Below are positions 6,278 to 14,705 of a DNA stretch of 64,000 nucleotides, piece by piece. This DNA comes from Streptomyces sp. NBC_01244 (GTDB lineage: Bacteria; Actinomycetota; Actinomycetes; Streptomycetales; Streptomycetaceae): the NCBI RefSeq assembly GCF_035987325.1, contig NZ_CP108488.1, positions 4,030,001 to 4,094,000 on the forward strand, given 5' to 3'. Under the pieces are notes generated by a model, which had not been told where the DNA came from, made no database searches, and worked only from the letters and a program-made list of their open reading frames with translations. Each line of letters begins with the position of its first letter. Position 1 is the first letter of the stretch. Made by a program: the position numbers and the translations under genes.

Positions 6278-8689
6278 GTGGAGTTCAAAGACGTCTTGGG
6301 TCGCTTCAAGGATGTATCGGAAGAGTCGGACGGTGGTTACTTGGCCGTGTGTCCGGCTCACTCCGATTCTCGCCCGTCGCTGCGTATCTGGCGGGGTGAT
6401 GACGGGAAGGTGCGGCTGACTTGCCGCGCGGGATGCGACACGGGCGACGTGGTGACGGCCGTCAGTCTCCGTTGGTCGGACCTGTTCAACACGACTGGCG
6501 AAAGTCTCACCGTTCCCAAGGAGAAGCCGAAGATGGTTGGTACGGGTCCCGTTGCTGCGCTGCGCATGTACCTTGACGCGCTGCCGCTGGGTGACGGCAC
6601 GTACGCCGAAGACCGGTTCGGTATCGACCCTGAGGCCGCTGAGCGTCTGGGGCTGAGGTTTGCGGCACCTGCCGACGCCCACCCGACGTTCGTTTCTAAG
6701 TCGTTCGCCCGGTACCCGCGTCTTGTTGTGCCGCTGAACGGCTTTGACGGCGTGACTCGTGGCGCTCAGGGGCGTGACCTCAGCGGCAAGTGCCCCGGGC
6801 GTTGGCTGAGCCTGACGAACCCTGAGGGGCAGCGCTGGGCCCCGTACGGAGTCTTTCGCGGTGAAGGCGGGTACAACGCTGTCATTGTGACTGAGGGTCC
6901 GGGCGACGGGCTTACCGCTGTGGGTGTCGGCTATGACGCCGTGATCATTCGCGGTGCTGCCCTTGCGGGGAACCCTGACCTGTTGGCGGAGCTTGCCGCC
7001 GGCCTTCAGGGGTCCCAGGTCATTGCCGCCGGAGACAATGACGATGCCGGACGACGCTTCAACAGGTCCCTTGCTGAGGGGCTGAAGCCGTTTGGTATTG
7101 AAGTGTTCGCGCTGCCCATTGCGAATGTGGCTGAGAAGTCCGATATCACGGCGTGGCGCGAGAACTTCCCGGGCGCATTTCCGGGGCTCTTCCACTCTGC
7201 CGTGAAGGCCGCGAAGCCGGTTCTTGACCGTGCGTCCGAAGAGCGTGAGCACCGACGGGCCGAAGTCGCGCACCGCACCGGAGCCGTTCAGATATCCAGC
7301 GATCAGGGCAACGAAGCGGCGCGCATCCTCGCTGAGTTGGTCAACACGTACGGCGAAGAAGCCGACGCCATGAACGCCTATGCGCTTGTCGCGTGGACGG
7401 ATGGGCGTATCAAGTACGCCTCAGGTCTGGGCTTCTTTGTGTGGGACGGCGTGACCTGGGTGAAGTCGGCTACGCGCGTGCGGCAGGAAATTCACGCCAT
7501 GGGCGCGGCGCTTGTCCTTGCCGGGTACACGAAGGAATCGCGCGGCTTTGTGATGACCAGCAAAATCAACAATCTCTTGGAAGAGCTGCGCTCCGTTCCG
7601 TCCGTCCACGTGGACGCTGAAGAGTTCGACGCGAAGCCGCACCTTCTCAGCTTCAAGAACGGCGTGGTGGACCTTCGCACGGGCAAGCTGCGCGCACACG
7701 ACAAGGGCGACATGCTCACTGTGTCGCTGCCGCTTGAGTACGACCCGAACGCCCAGGCGCCGCGCTGGGAACAGTTCATCAGCGAAATCTTCCCGGGGAA
7801 CGCTGACCTTGTCGGCTACGTCCGCCGGCTCGTGGGGTACGGGATCACGGGCAGCACTTCGGAACAGTGCTTCGCGGTTCTGTGGGGCAAGGGTGCTAAC
7901 GGCAAGTCCGTGTTCACAGAGACGCTGACCGACGTCTTCGGCCGGATCACGAAGACCACGCCATTCGCCACGTTCGAAGACAAGGGCAATGGCGGGGGCA
8001 TCCCGAACGACCTTGCTGCACTGCGTGGCGCACGTCTCGTCATGGCGTCTGAGGGCGAGTCAGGCAAGCCTATGTCGGAAGCCGTCCTGAAGCGCATCAC
8101 GGGTAAGGACAAGGTCACGGCGCGCTTCCTCCGTCAGGAATTCTTCACCTTCGCACCCACCTTCCTGATCATGCTTGCGACCAACCACAAGCCCAAGTTC
8201 AGGTCACAGGATGAGGGTCTGTGGCGACGCGTGAAGTTGATCCCGTTCACGCGCTACTTCGCGCCCCACGAGCGGGATTACGACCTTGACCGGAAGCTTC
8301 GCGCTGAGGCAGCGGGCATCGTGGCTTGGGCTGTGCGTGGCGCTGTGGAGTGGTACGCGAACGGCCTGAAGGACCCGGAGTCGATTTCGTCGGCAACGCG
8401 GGAGTACCGCGCGACGTCCGACGCGTTGGCCGGCTTCTTCCCGGGCGTGCTTGTTGCCGCTGAGGACACGGACACCCTTCCGGGTGCGGACGCGTACACG
8501 TCTTACCGTGATTGGTGTGAGGCTGAGGGGCTGAAGTCCACTGAGGTTTGGTCCCGTAAGGCTTTTTACGGAGCCATGGAAGAGCGCGGTATCGGCAAGA
8601 AGAAGACCAACAAGGGCATTGCCCTAGTCGGCGTGAAGGTCGCTGACGCGCCTGTTGCTGCGGGTCCGGGCATCTTCGCCCAGGACTGA
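6278..8689 (+). CDS. Phage primase-helicase (D5/P4 type)
   Basis: This 803-residue protein has a zinc-finger primase start (CPAH near residue 28, with a Cys pair in CRAGCDTGD near residue 50). A Toprim-like domain follows, with VIVTEGPGDGL (about residue 205) and AAGDNDDAGRR (about residue 250). Then comes a D5_N region and an SF3-type helicase with Walker A LWGKGANGKS (about residue 535), an acidic segment VMASEGESG (about residue 586) and the sensor LATNHKPKF (about residue 631). It would prime and unwind phage DNA for the family A polymerase two genes downstream. The length is normal for fused phage primase-helicases and the gene looks intact. Confidence 0.9.
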   Translation: MEFKDVLGRFKDVSEESDGGYLAVCPAHSDSRPSLRIWRGDDGKVRLTCRAGCDTGDVVTAVSLRWSDLFNTTGESLTVPKEKPKMVGTGPVAALRMYLDALPLGDGTYAEDRFGIDPEAAERLGLRFAAPADAHPTFVSKSFARYPRLVVPLNGFDGVTRGAQGRDLSGKCPGRWLSLTNPEGQRWAPYGVFRGEGGYNAVIVTEGPGDGLTAVGVGYDAVIIRGAALAGNPDLLAELAAGLQGSQVIAAGDNDDAGRRFNRSLAEGLKPFGIEVFALPIANVAEKSDITAWRENFPGAFPGLFHSAVKAAKPVLDRASEEREHRRAEVAHRTGAVQISSDQGNEAARILAELVNTYGEEADAMNAYALVAWTDGRIKYASGLGFFVWDGVTWVKSATRVRQEIHAMGAALVLAGYTKESRGFVMTSKINNLLEELRSVPSVHVDAEEFDAKPHLLSFKNGVVDLRTGKLRAHDKGDMLTVSLPLEYDPNAQAPRWEQFISEIFPGNADLVGYVRRLVGYGITGSTSEQCFAVLWGKGANGKSVFTETLTDVFGRITKTTPFATFEDKGNGGGIPNDLAALRGARLVMASEGESGKPMSEAVLKRITGKDKVTARFLRQEFFTFAPTFLIMLATNHKPKFRSQDEGLWRRVKLIPFTRYFAPHERDYDLDRKLRAEAAGIVAWAVRGAVEWYANGLKDPESISSATREYRATSDALAGFFPGVLVAAEDTDTLPGADAYTSYRDWCEAEGLKSTEVWSRKAFYGAMEERGIGKKKTNKGIALVGVKVADAPVAAGPGIFAQD

Positions 8690-8697
8690 CACACGGA

Positions 8698-8730
8698 GCC
8701 CCAACCTACTCATGGTGAGTGGGTTGGGGC
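8698..8730 (+). terminator. Operator-bearing terminator hairpin
   Basis: GCCCCAACC/GGTTGGGGC arms flank TACTCATGGTGAGTG. It lies 8 bases after the primase stop, with no T run. Confidence 0.7.
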
Positions 8731-8752
8731 TTCTCGCGTACCCGAGTCACCG

Positions 8753-8782
8753 ACTCCCTTCTAGGCAGACAACGAAGGGAGT
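8753..8782 (+). promoter_or_regulatory. Leader hairpin before the methyltransferase
   Basis: ACTCCCTTC (8753-8761), preceded by CACCG, pairs perfectly with GAAGGGAGT (8774-8782), the ribosome-binding site of GTG 8789. Confidence 0.75.
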
Positions 8783-8788
8783 GACGAA

Positions 8789-9836
8789 GTGGCGATACTC
8801 GAACTCTGCGCGGGTTACGGGGGGTTGGGGCTTGCGGTTGAAGCGCTGACCGGGGACAAGGTGACCGTTGTTGCCGAAGTCCACAAGGCGGCATGTGAAG
8901 TCATGTCGTACCGGTTCCCGGATGCTCCGAACATTGGTGACGTCCGCTATGCGTGCTGGGAAGACTTGCGCGGCGAAGTGAACACGATCACGGCGGGCTT
9001 CCCCTGCCAAGACATCAGCAACGCGGGCAAGCGAGAGGGTATTAAGGGTGAGCGCTCCGGAATTTGGTTCAACATCGCTGACGCCGTTCGGATCATTCGA
9101 CCCGAATACGTCTTCTTGGAGAACGTCGGAGCTATCCGAAATCGGGGACAAGGCGCAGTGCTCAGTTCGCTTTCCGAAGTCGGGTATGACGCTGCGTGGA
9201 CAGCTATTCGAGCTAGTGACATCGGAGCCCCGCACATGCGGGAACGGTGGTTCTGCGTTGCCACTCCTTCCGACCCCAACGGTCGCTGACGCCAATCGGG
9301 GGCCCGACTTCGCAAAGCGGGACCGACCCGGGGCAGGGGGTGACGACCTAGTCACGACGGTTGCACGCCTGTTCCCTCGTGACCGGGCTGACGTCCTGTT
9401 CAAGACGCCTACGGCGAACCTGGGGCGGAACGGCAGCGCGCAGCACCCGGAGAAGCGCAAGGCAGGCGGACACGGCCCGACCCTTGAAGACGAAGTTGTC
9501 TTCCTGCTGAACGTGACCCCCGAAGACGAGTTGCCGGATACCGGCCCGCACTCCCCTGCCGAATGGTGGGGCCCGTACGCACCTGCCGTATACCGCTGGG
9601 AAAAGATCCGGCAGACGGCGGCACCGGTACCGGTCATACGTGGTCCGCGCGGCGGGGTGAAGCTGTCCGCTGTGTTCGCTGAGTGGTTGATGGGTCTTGA
9701 ATCGGGTTGGGTGACCAGCGTTCCGGGGCTGACACACGCTGAGATGCTTGAGCGCATCGGCAACGGCGTGGTGCCGCATCAAGCGTTCATGGCTTTTCGT
9801 GAACTGAAGAAGACGCTTGACGCTCGTAACGACTGA
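8789..9836 (+). pseudogene. C5-cytosine DNA methyltransferase, split by a frameshift
   Basis: The first frame (8789-9289, 166 residues) carries ELCAGYGGLGLA (SAM binding), the catalytic GFPCQDIS, FLENVG (ENV motif) and APHMRERWF. The second frame, open to 9836, carries LLPTPTVADANRGPDF, then WLMGLESGW and ERIGNGVVPHQAF, the C-terminal motifs IX and X. Continuity would require a +1 shift around 9257-9285. Together they would make an enzyme of about 350 residues of the Dcm type, which in phages protects DNA from host restriction. Possible explanations are a disabled gene, a sequencing error or recoding. The catalytic half alone lacks target recognition and is unlikely to work. Confidence 0.75.
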
Positions 9837-9847
9837 GTGAGTCACCG

Positions 9848-9879
9848 ACTCCCTTCCTGGCACATGCGAGGAAGGGAGT
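9848..9879 (+). promoter_or_regulatory. Leader hairpin before DNA polymerase
   Basis: ACTCCCTTCCT (9848-9858) pairs perfectly over 11 bp with AGGAAGGGAGT (9869-9879), loop of 10 bases. The 3' arm is the ribosome-binding site of ATG 9887. Confidence 0.8.
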
Positions 9880-9886
9880 TCGGTTC

Positions 9887-11740
9887 ATGATTCATTACAG
9901 TCACGGCGTGGCCGGCGAAGCCGTCACGATCTACGTTCCCGAGACAGATGGGGACTTGCGCACCTTCATGCAATGGGCGCGCACGAAGCCGGAGTTGGCG
10001 CTAGACACTGAGACAACGGGTCTCGATATCTACTCGCCCAACTACCGCTTGCGCACTGTGCAGTTCGGCACGGAGCGTGAAGCTTGGGTGATCCACTGGG
10101 AGCGCGGGGGCCGATTTCGTGAGGCAGCGGAATGGGTGCTCAAGCACTGCCCGCGCTTCCTGATCCACAACGCTGCCTTTGATTGGCTCGTGTTGGACGC
10201 GCACGCTGGGGTGTCGCTCGAATCGCTCGCCCCGCGCACGACTGATACGCGCATCAAGGCCATTTTGATTGACCCGCGTCAGCCCATGGAAGGCGGCATT
10301 GGAACGGGTCTCAAGCCCCTCAGCGCCTTCTATGTGGACCCGGGTGCGCCCGATACTCAGGGCGACTTGACGGCGGTCTTCCGGTCCCTGGGGCTGACGA
10401 AGGCAACAGGCTGGGCAGGCATTGACCTGTTCCACCCGACGTACAACCTTTACGCCGGGTTGGACGTGATCTTGACGGCACGGCTGAACCCGAAGCTTGA
10501 CGCTGAACACAAGCGGCTGAGCATCAAGCCCGCGCTTCTCGAATACGAACACGAGATATCTGCCATGTGCGCCCACATGACGCGCGCCGGCCTTGTGCTC
10601 GATATGGATTACGTTGACACGCTCCGCCGGATGCTGCGCGAGGAAGAAGCGAAGTACCTGACGGTTGCCGCCCGGTACGGCGTGGACTCTGTGAACTCTG
10701 GGCGGCAGGTGTCGGAAGCCCTGTTGGCTATGGGTGAGACGCTGACGGAGACGACAGACTCAGGCGCGCTGAAGGTAGACAAAGCCGTCTTGCTGGGGCT
10801 TGCGGACCTTGACCGCGAATGGAAGCCCATCGGGTCCCGCACGCCCAACCCGCTTGCGGAAGCCGTTCTGAGGGCAAAGCGCGCCGGTAAGTGGGTGACG
10901 ACGTACGCGGACCGATTCGCTTCCTCCGTGGACCCCAACGGGCGCATACACCCGACCGTGAACACACTTCAGGCGCGCACGGGGCGCATGTCGATTTCCG
11001 GCGACCTTGCCGCACAGACATTGCCGTCTTCGGACTGGATGATTCGGCGCGCTGTCCTCAGCGATAAGCCGGACCACATCGTTGGTTCCGTTGACTTTCA
11101 GGCAATTGAAATGCGGGTCCTTGCCGCCCTTGCCGACGTGAAGAAGATGAAGGCCGGCTTTGTGTCCGGCGGGTCTGATTTCGACATTCACATGTATACG
11201 GCGCAGCTCATTAAGGGGGCTGAGGCAACCCAGAAAGACCGCAAGGTTTTCAAGGGTGCCGGGTTCGGCAAGGTGTACGGCGGTGGCGTCGTCACGATCG
11301 CACGGCAGACCGGTGCGCCTGAGTCTGAGATTGCGCGAGCGATCAGCGCCTATGACCGACAGTTCCCAGAGATCAAGCGCGCGTCTTCGCGTTGGCAGCG
11401 GGAAGCCCGTGCGACGGGCCTTGTCACCGTGTCGGCAACCGGGCGCCGGCTACCGCTTGACCGTCACCGGATGTACGCCGTTGTGAACTATCAGTGTCAG
11501 TCAGCGGCGCGCGACGTGTTGGGGCAAGCCATGCTCAACATGCGTGACGCCGGTCTTCTCGACCTGATGAAGCTGCCGATTCATGACGAAATCGTCTTCA
11601 GTGCCCCCAAGTCTGAGGCGAAGGACATTGCGCGTGAGTTTGAGCGCTGCATGTCCATGGACCTGTTTGGGGTGCCCGTCGTGGCCGAAGCGGAGCTTGG
11701 GGGCCGTTCATGGGGCTCTCTGTACGGCGCTGACTACTGA
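9887..11740 (+). CDS. Family A DNA polymerase with 3'-5' exonuclease
   Basis: This 617-residue replicative polymerase has an N-terminal DEDD exonuclease (LALDTETTGLD near residue 40, HNAAFDW near residue 90). Polymerase motif A is SVDFQAIEMRVLAAL (about residue 400), motif B is DRKVFKGAGFGKVYGG (about residue 450) and motif C is PIHDEIVF (about residue 563). All catalytic acidic residues are present and there is no 5'-nuclease domain, as usual for phage enzymes. It is the likely partner of the primase-helicase at 6278. A long regulatory gap follows. Confidence 0.93.
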   Translation: MIHYSHGVAGEAVTIYVPETDGDLRTFMQWARTKPELALDTETTGLDIYSPNYRLRTVQFGTEREAWVIHWERGGRFREAAEWVLKHCPRFLIHNAAFDWLVLDAHAGVSLESLAPRTTDTRIKAILIDPRQPMEGGIGTGLKPLSAFYVDPGAPDTQGDLTAVFRSLGLTKATGWAGIDLFHPTYNLYAGLDVILTARLNPKLDAEHKRLSIKPALLEYEHEISAMCAHMTRAGLVLDMDYVDTLRRMLREEEAKYLTVAARYGVDSVNSGRQVSEALLAMGETLTETTDSGALKVDKAVLLGLADLDREWKPIGSRTPNPLAEAVLRAKRAGKWVTTYADRFASSVDPNGRIHPTVNTLQARTGRMSISGDLAAQTLPSSDWMIRRAVLSDKPDHIVGSVDFQAIEMRVLAALADVKKMKAGFVSGGSDFDIHMYTAQLIKGAEATQKDRKVFKGAGFGKVYGGGVVTIARQTGAPESEIARAISAYDRQFPEIKRASSRWQREARATGLVTVSATGRRLPLDRHRMYAVVNYQCQSAARDVLGQAMLNMRDAGLLDLMKLPIHDEIVFSAPKSEAKDIAREFERCMSMDLFGVPVVAEAELGGRSWGSLYGADY

Positions 11741-12183
11741 GCGAAACCCGACAAGCCGTCACATGTCTCGCGCCGGTAACGATCGAAGGTACTCACGGTG
11801 AGTAGGTTCGAACGCTTCCGGAAGCCCCCGTTCCTGTAAACGACAGGTAACGGGGGCTCTGGCATATGCCAAAACCCTACTACCTAAGGATGAGAAGCGG
11901 GTTACGCCTTCGAATCCTAGGCATCCCTTCCAAGATCACGCGGGTCATCGCTAGTGCCCGGATGAAAAACGAACCTACTCACGTGAGTGTGTTCGGGTTA
12001 TGTTCGAGCTGCACGAAGGACGGACTGATCAGCCCCCTTCGGCAAGAGTCGGTGACCGATTGGTTGCCTTCGCCTGCCCAAACGTGGGGCGAACCTTGCC
12101 GTGAACAGGCTGTGACGTAGCTCCGTCGCTCCCCAGGTCACCGACTCCCTTACCCGGAATCAAACGACCTAGGGAGTCACCCA
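11741..12183 (+). promoter_or_regulatory. Regulatory intergenic region with two operators, a terminator and a leader hairpin
   Basis: This 443-base gap holds an operator palindrome TACTCACGGTGAGTA (11790-11804), then a strong terminator with AGCCCCCGTT/AACGGGGGCT arms at 11823-11858 plus inner CCTGT/ACAGG. A second operator copy lies within longer inverted arms CGAAC/GTTCG (11970-11995). Finally there is the ACCGACTCCCTT leader hairpin, GACTCCCT (12143-12150) pairing with AGGGAGTC (12171-12178), before ATG 12184. An open frame at 11866-12120 lacks a ribosome-binding site and phage-like codon use; I see no gene. Confidence 0.6.
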
Positions 12184-13353
12184 ATGCTGTCTTTCGCCAC
12201 GCTCACCGCTGCCCAGAACAACGACCTTGCCGCCGTCGCTGAGGTCATCGAAGCCACTGAGTCCCGCGTCTCTGTCCTTGCCGACAAGGCAGCGCGCCGG
12301 ATGGCTCCGCACGGTGGGGCCCGTCTCGCTGACTACCGGGATGAGTTCGCCCAGGTTGGTCGTGTTGCCGTCTGGGAGGCTCTGAGCCGCTTCACGGACG
12401 ACAACGTTGAAGCCTTCTTCCGGTACATCTACACGACCATTGAAGCCACCCTGAAGGACGCTGTCCGGTCTGAACGCAACGGCGCGGCGGGTGCTGACGA
12501 GAACGCCGTGAAGGTCTTCGCGTCCATGATGGAAGCCGCTGACGGCAACCCCTTCGAAGCCGAAAAGCTCGCCCAGACGATTCCGCCGAAGGGCAAGCGC
12601 CTGAGCGCAGAACGTGCCAACGCCGCACGTCTCGCGTGGCAGGGTGCCGTTTCTATCGACAAGGTCACGTCGGCTGAGAGTGCCGACGCGAACGGGTCCC
12701 TTGCGGACATCCTGAGCGTCACCGACGAAGAGCCCAACATCGTCCGCCCGAAGGTGGGCATGGGTCAGGTGATCATCGCCGCTGACGTCCTGAAGCGATA
12801 CACGCCGATGCCTGCCGACGCCGACACTCGCGAAGCCTTCCTTGACGCGCTTGAGCTTGCGTCTACCGGCTGCACGACTCCGGCGGACGTGGAAGCCCTT
12901 GAAGACGCGGTGAAGGTCCCCAGTGACCCGCAGACGCGCCGGTACGTCATGGACGCCATGGCCGTTCTTCGCTCCGCCGTCTCCACTGCGACCGAAGGCG
13001 CGCTGACCGAAGACCTGATGACGGCGACTGATGACCGCATGGCCGATGCGCGCGAGAAGCACGCGCGGGTGAATGACTGCCTTGAGTCCATGGGTGCCGC
13101 TCAGCGCGACGTTCTGAAGCACTCGTTCGGCATCAATGGGGCCCTTGACTTCGGGTGGGGCGACGGGTGCGACATGGAAGGCATAGCGGCCTTCCTTGGC
13201 ATGACTGAGCCCAACGTGAAGGCGCACCGCGCGAAGGGTCGTAAGGCGTTCGCGAAGCGCTACATAGCCGTTGTGGCACTCGACAAGCCCGCGCTTGCTG
13301 CCGTCCTCGAAGGTGCTGCCGCCGCGAACCTGACCAACAAGGGCCGCAAGTAG
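12184..13353 (+). CDS. Sigma-factor-like phage protein
   Basis: The protein has 389 residues. Residues about 40-100 (YRDEFAQVGRVAVWEALSRF, then FRYIYTTIEATLKDAVRSE) match the helical pattern of sigma-70 region 2. Residues about 300-360 (MGAAQRDVLKHSFGI, then EGIAAFLGMTEPNVKAHRAKGRKAF) match region 4 with its helix-turn-helix. The 200-residue middle is Ala/Glu-rich and unlike region 3. If functional it would bind host core RNA polymerase and direct it to phage promoters, possibly for late genes. No known phiC31 homologue comes to mind; divergence makes an anti-host or structural role possible. Confidence 0.65.
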   Translation: MLSFATLTAAQNNDLAAVAEVIEATESRVSVLADKAARRMAPHGGARLADYRDEFAQVGRVAVWEALSRFTDDNVEAFFRYIYTTIEATLKDAVRSERNGAAGADENAVKVFASMMEAADGNPFEAEKLAQTIPPKGKRLSAERANAARLAWQGAVSIDKVTSAESADANGSLADILSVTDEEPNIVRPKVGMGQVIIAADVLKRYTPMPADADTREAFLDALELASTGCTTPADVEALEDAVKVPSDPQTRRYVMDAMAVLRSAVSTATEGALTEDLMTATDDRMADAREKHARVNDCLESMGAAQRDVLKHSFGINGALDFGWGDGCDMEGIAAFLGMTEPNVKAHRAKGRKAFAKRYIAVVALDKPALAAVLEGAAAANLTNKGRK

Positions 13354-13364
13354 CTGGGCACCCA

Positions 13365-13399
13365 GGGCGGAACCTACTCACCGTGAGTGGGTTCCGCCC
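13365..13399 (+). terminator. Operator-bearing terminator hairpin
   Basis: GGGCGGAACC/GGTTCCGCCC arms enclose TACTCACCGTGAGTG, 11 bases after the sigma-like gene. Confidence 0.7.
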
Positions 13400-13404
13400 G
13401 GGTC

Positions 13405-13448
13405 ACCGACTCCCTTACTGGCCAACGAGAAACACACGACAAGGAGAA
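13405..13448 (+). promoter_or_regulatory. ACCGACTCCCTT leader element with weak pairing
   Basis: The conserved 12-mer is at 13405-13416. The downstream ribosome-binding site is AAGGAGAAG (13441-13449), which pairs only partly with CTCCCTT. The 12-mer is kept although the complement is not, suggesting a role beyond base pairing. Confidence 0.55.
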
Positions 13449-13454
13449 GCCCCC

Positions 13455-13619
13455 ATGCAGTCCTTCCGCCTTCGCACCGGTCACAAGGTCACGGCTCAGC
13501 GCGTGGACAACGACATTGAGTTCGTGACGTACGGCCGGAACGGCGACGTGATCAGCAGTGTCCGCCACTCGTTCGCGGAGTCGGTTCCGCTGATACGTCG
13601 GATGCGCTGCCACGGATGA
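13455..13619 (+). CDS. Small phage protein, unknown
   Basis: This 54-residue basic protein starts MQSFRLRTGHKVTAQRVDND. It has short predicted strands and a C-terminal helix with SVPLIRRMRCHG. ATG 13455 follows AAGGAGAAGCCCC, a good ribosome-binding site. It is followed by a TTCG-tetraloop terminator and then the tRNA-like gene. No family recognised. Confidence 0.6.
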   Translation: MQSFRLRTGHKVTAQRVDNDIEFVTYGRNGDVISSVRHSFAESVPLIRRMRCHG

Positions 13620-13624
13620 CGGCA

Positions 13625-13642
13625 TGGGGGCTTCGGCCCCCA
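13625..13642 (+). terminator. Compact terminator with TTCG tetraloop
   Basis: TGGGGGC (13625-13631), loop TTCG, GCCCCCA (13636-13642). It separates the 54-residue gene from the tRNA-like gene. Confidence 0.6.
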
Positions 13643-13645
13643 CTA

Positions 13646-13726
13646 GCCCCGGTAGCTCAACGGCAGAGCACAACCGGCGGCCGGCTCAAGCCGGAAGGGT
13701 TGCGGGTTCGAATCCCGCCCGGGGCA
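13646..13726 (+). tRNA. tRNA-like gene with abnormal anticodon region
   Basis: Acceptor GCCCCGG (13646-13652) pairs with CCGGGGC (13719-13725). The D arm is GCTC/GAGC and the T arm is GCGGG-TTCGAAT-CCCGC (13702-13718), all canonical, with discriminator A and no encoded CCA. Between the D and T arms are 32 bases instead of the usual 22-23, and no normal 7-base anticodon loop with U33 can be formed. The best fold is CAACC/GGTTG containing an internal CCGGC-TCAA-GCCGG hairpin. It may be a tRNA with an insertion, an unusual isoacceptor or a tRNA mimic. The identity cannot be assigned. Confidence 0.6.
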
Positions 13727-13762
13727 CGCAGCAACACAAGGCACTGACGAAGGGGGCACGCC

Positions 13763-14161
13763 GTGCGCGTGTGGAGAGTAGGACACGGGTCCGCGCTTGA
13801 CTCCGGATTCCCGTCCGGCCCGTACACCTGCCGTGGAATGGCTGACGAAGACGTGACGACCCTTTGGGGCATGGCGTCGGATCACAGCAACTCGACTCAC
13901 CCAAGCCCGCACGCTGACCCCCTTCTGAGGGGCATAGCAGATCACGAACGCTGCGGCTTTGATTCCCGCGAATCGCTCAATGAGTGGTTCGACGGATGGA
14001 CGAACGCGCTAGCCGGCTGCAACTTCAACGTCTGGGAATACGAAGTTCCCGAATGGGCGGCGCGCGTCGGCAGGTATGGCCAAGTGGTTTTCGATTCACA
14101 CGAAGCCGTTGAGATCAGCCGACACGAATTCACGCCCGAACAAATGGCGCTCTTCGCGTAA
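13763..14161 (+). CDS. Phage protein, unknown
   Basis: This 132-residue protein starts at GTG 13763 after AAGGGGGCACGCC. It contains several Trp and His/Asp residues (HADPLLRGIADHERCGFDSRE, split by eye into a metal-ligand-like patch) and ends with EFTPEQMALFA. The middle part NEWFDGWTNALAGCNFNVWEYEV is amphipathic. No domain recognised. It follows the tRNA-like gene and begins a run of closely packed genes up to 14650. Confidence 0.55.
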   Translation: MRVWRVGHGSALDSGFPSGPYTCRGMADEDVTTLWGMASDHSNSTHPSPHADPLLRGIADHERCGFDSRESLNEWFDGWTNALAGCNFNVWEYEVPEWAARVGRYGQVVFDSHEAVEISRHEFTPEQMALFA

Positions 14162-14181
14162 CCCGAATGGAGAGAACACAC

Positions 14182-14472
14182 ATGCAGATCACGAACGAAA
14201 CGAAGGCTCAGCTTCAGGCGGACAAGGGGCGCGTCATTGGCTTCGTGAAGTCCTCAGAGCCGGGGAAGATCAGCCTTGCCGTTGCGGGTGACCGGGCCGT
14301 GATGACTCCGGCTCAGGCGCGTCAGCTTGCGGCATGGCTGAACGAGGAAGCCGACAAGGGCGGACGCGTCTCCCCCGTGACCGGAAGGCCGGCTGACTGG
14401 CGTACCGCTGAGCTGAAGCGTCAGGAAGAGATTCGGGCGGCACTGAGTACCCCTTACCGCCGTGCCTACTGA
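14182..14472 (+). CDS. Small phage protein, unknown
   Basis: This 96-residue protein starts at ATG 14182, preceded by GGAGAGAACACAC. An ATG at 14167 is in frame but overlaps that ribosome-binding site. The sequence has a small beta-rich start (MQITNETKAQLQADKGRVIG), a segment RAVMTPAQARQLAAWLNEEA resembling a helical dimerisation or DNA-binding region, and a basic tail. It overlaps the next gene by 11 bases. No family named. Confidence 0.6.
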   Translation: MQITNETKAQLQADKGRVIGFVKSSEPGKISLAVAGDRAVMTPAQARQLAAWLNEEADKGGRVSPVTGRPADWRTAELKRQEEIRAALSTPYRRAY

Positions 14473-14650
14473 GGTCAAGGCGCCCCGCGCTACCGCCTCA
14501 CAGCGACGGGCCGAACGGATGGCTGACCGGGCTGACGCATGGCGTACCGCACGCGCACTGATCGGCCCTGAAGCCGGTTGGTACGAGGGGTTCACGCCCG
14601 AAGACGTTCTTGAGCTTGCGAAGTGGCTTGCCGGAGACGGCACCGACTGA
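14462..14650 (+). CDS. Small phage protein, unknown
   Basis: This 62-residue protein starts at GTG 14462 inside the preceding gene. It has a basic N-terminus ([20 protein letters not shown]) and a C-terminal helix containing [15 protein letters not shown]. The overlap suggests coupled translation with the 14182 gene, and the C-terminal motif echoes the AQARQLAAWLNEEA segment of that gene, so the two may be related small proteins. Function unknown. Confidence 0.55.
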   Translation: MPTEVKAPRATASQRRAERMADRADAWRTARALIGPEAGWYEGFTPEDVLELAKWLAGDGTD

Positions 14651-14657
14651 CGACGTG

Positions 14658-14688
14658 GCCCAACCTACTCACCGTGAGTGGGTTGGGC
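14658..14688 (+). terminator. Operator-bearing terminator hairpin
   Basis: GCCCAACC/GGTTGGGC arms enclose TACTCACCGTGAGTG, 8 bases after the preceding stop. Confidence 0.7.
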
Positions 14689-14705
14689 CGTTTGGAGAGA
14701 CCCCC

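Noticed and set aside
11866..12120. Open frame of 84 residues and a TTCGAATCC sequence suggesting a gene or tRNA
   Set aside because: No ribosome-binding site or coding bias, and no acceptor, D or anticodon arms could be folded around the TTCGAATC. The region is better read as regulatory.
13643..13945. Minus-strand frames with SNPQPFRLEPAAGCALPLS-like peptide
   Set aside because: This peptide arises from translating a tRNA gene antisense and is not a protein signal.
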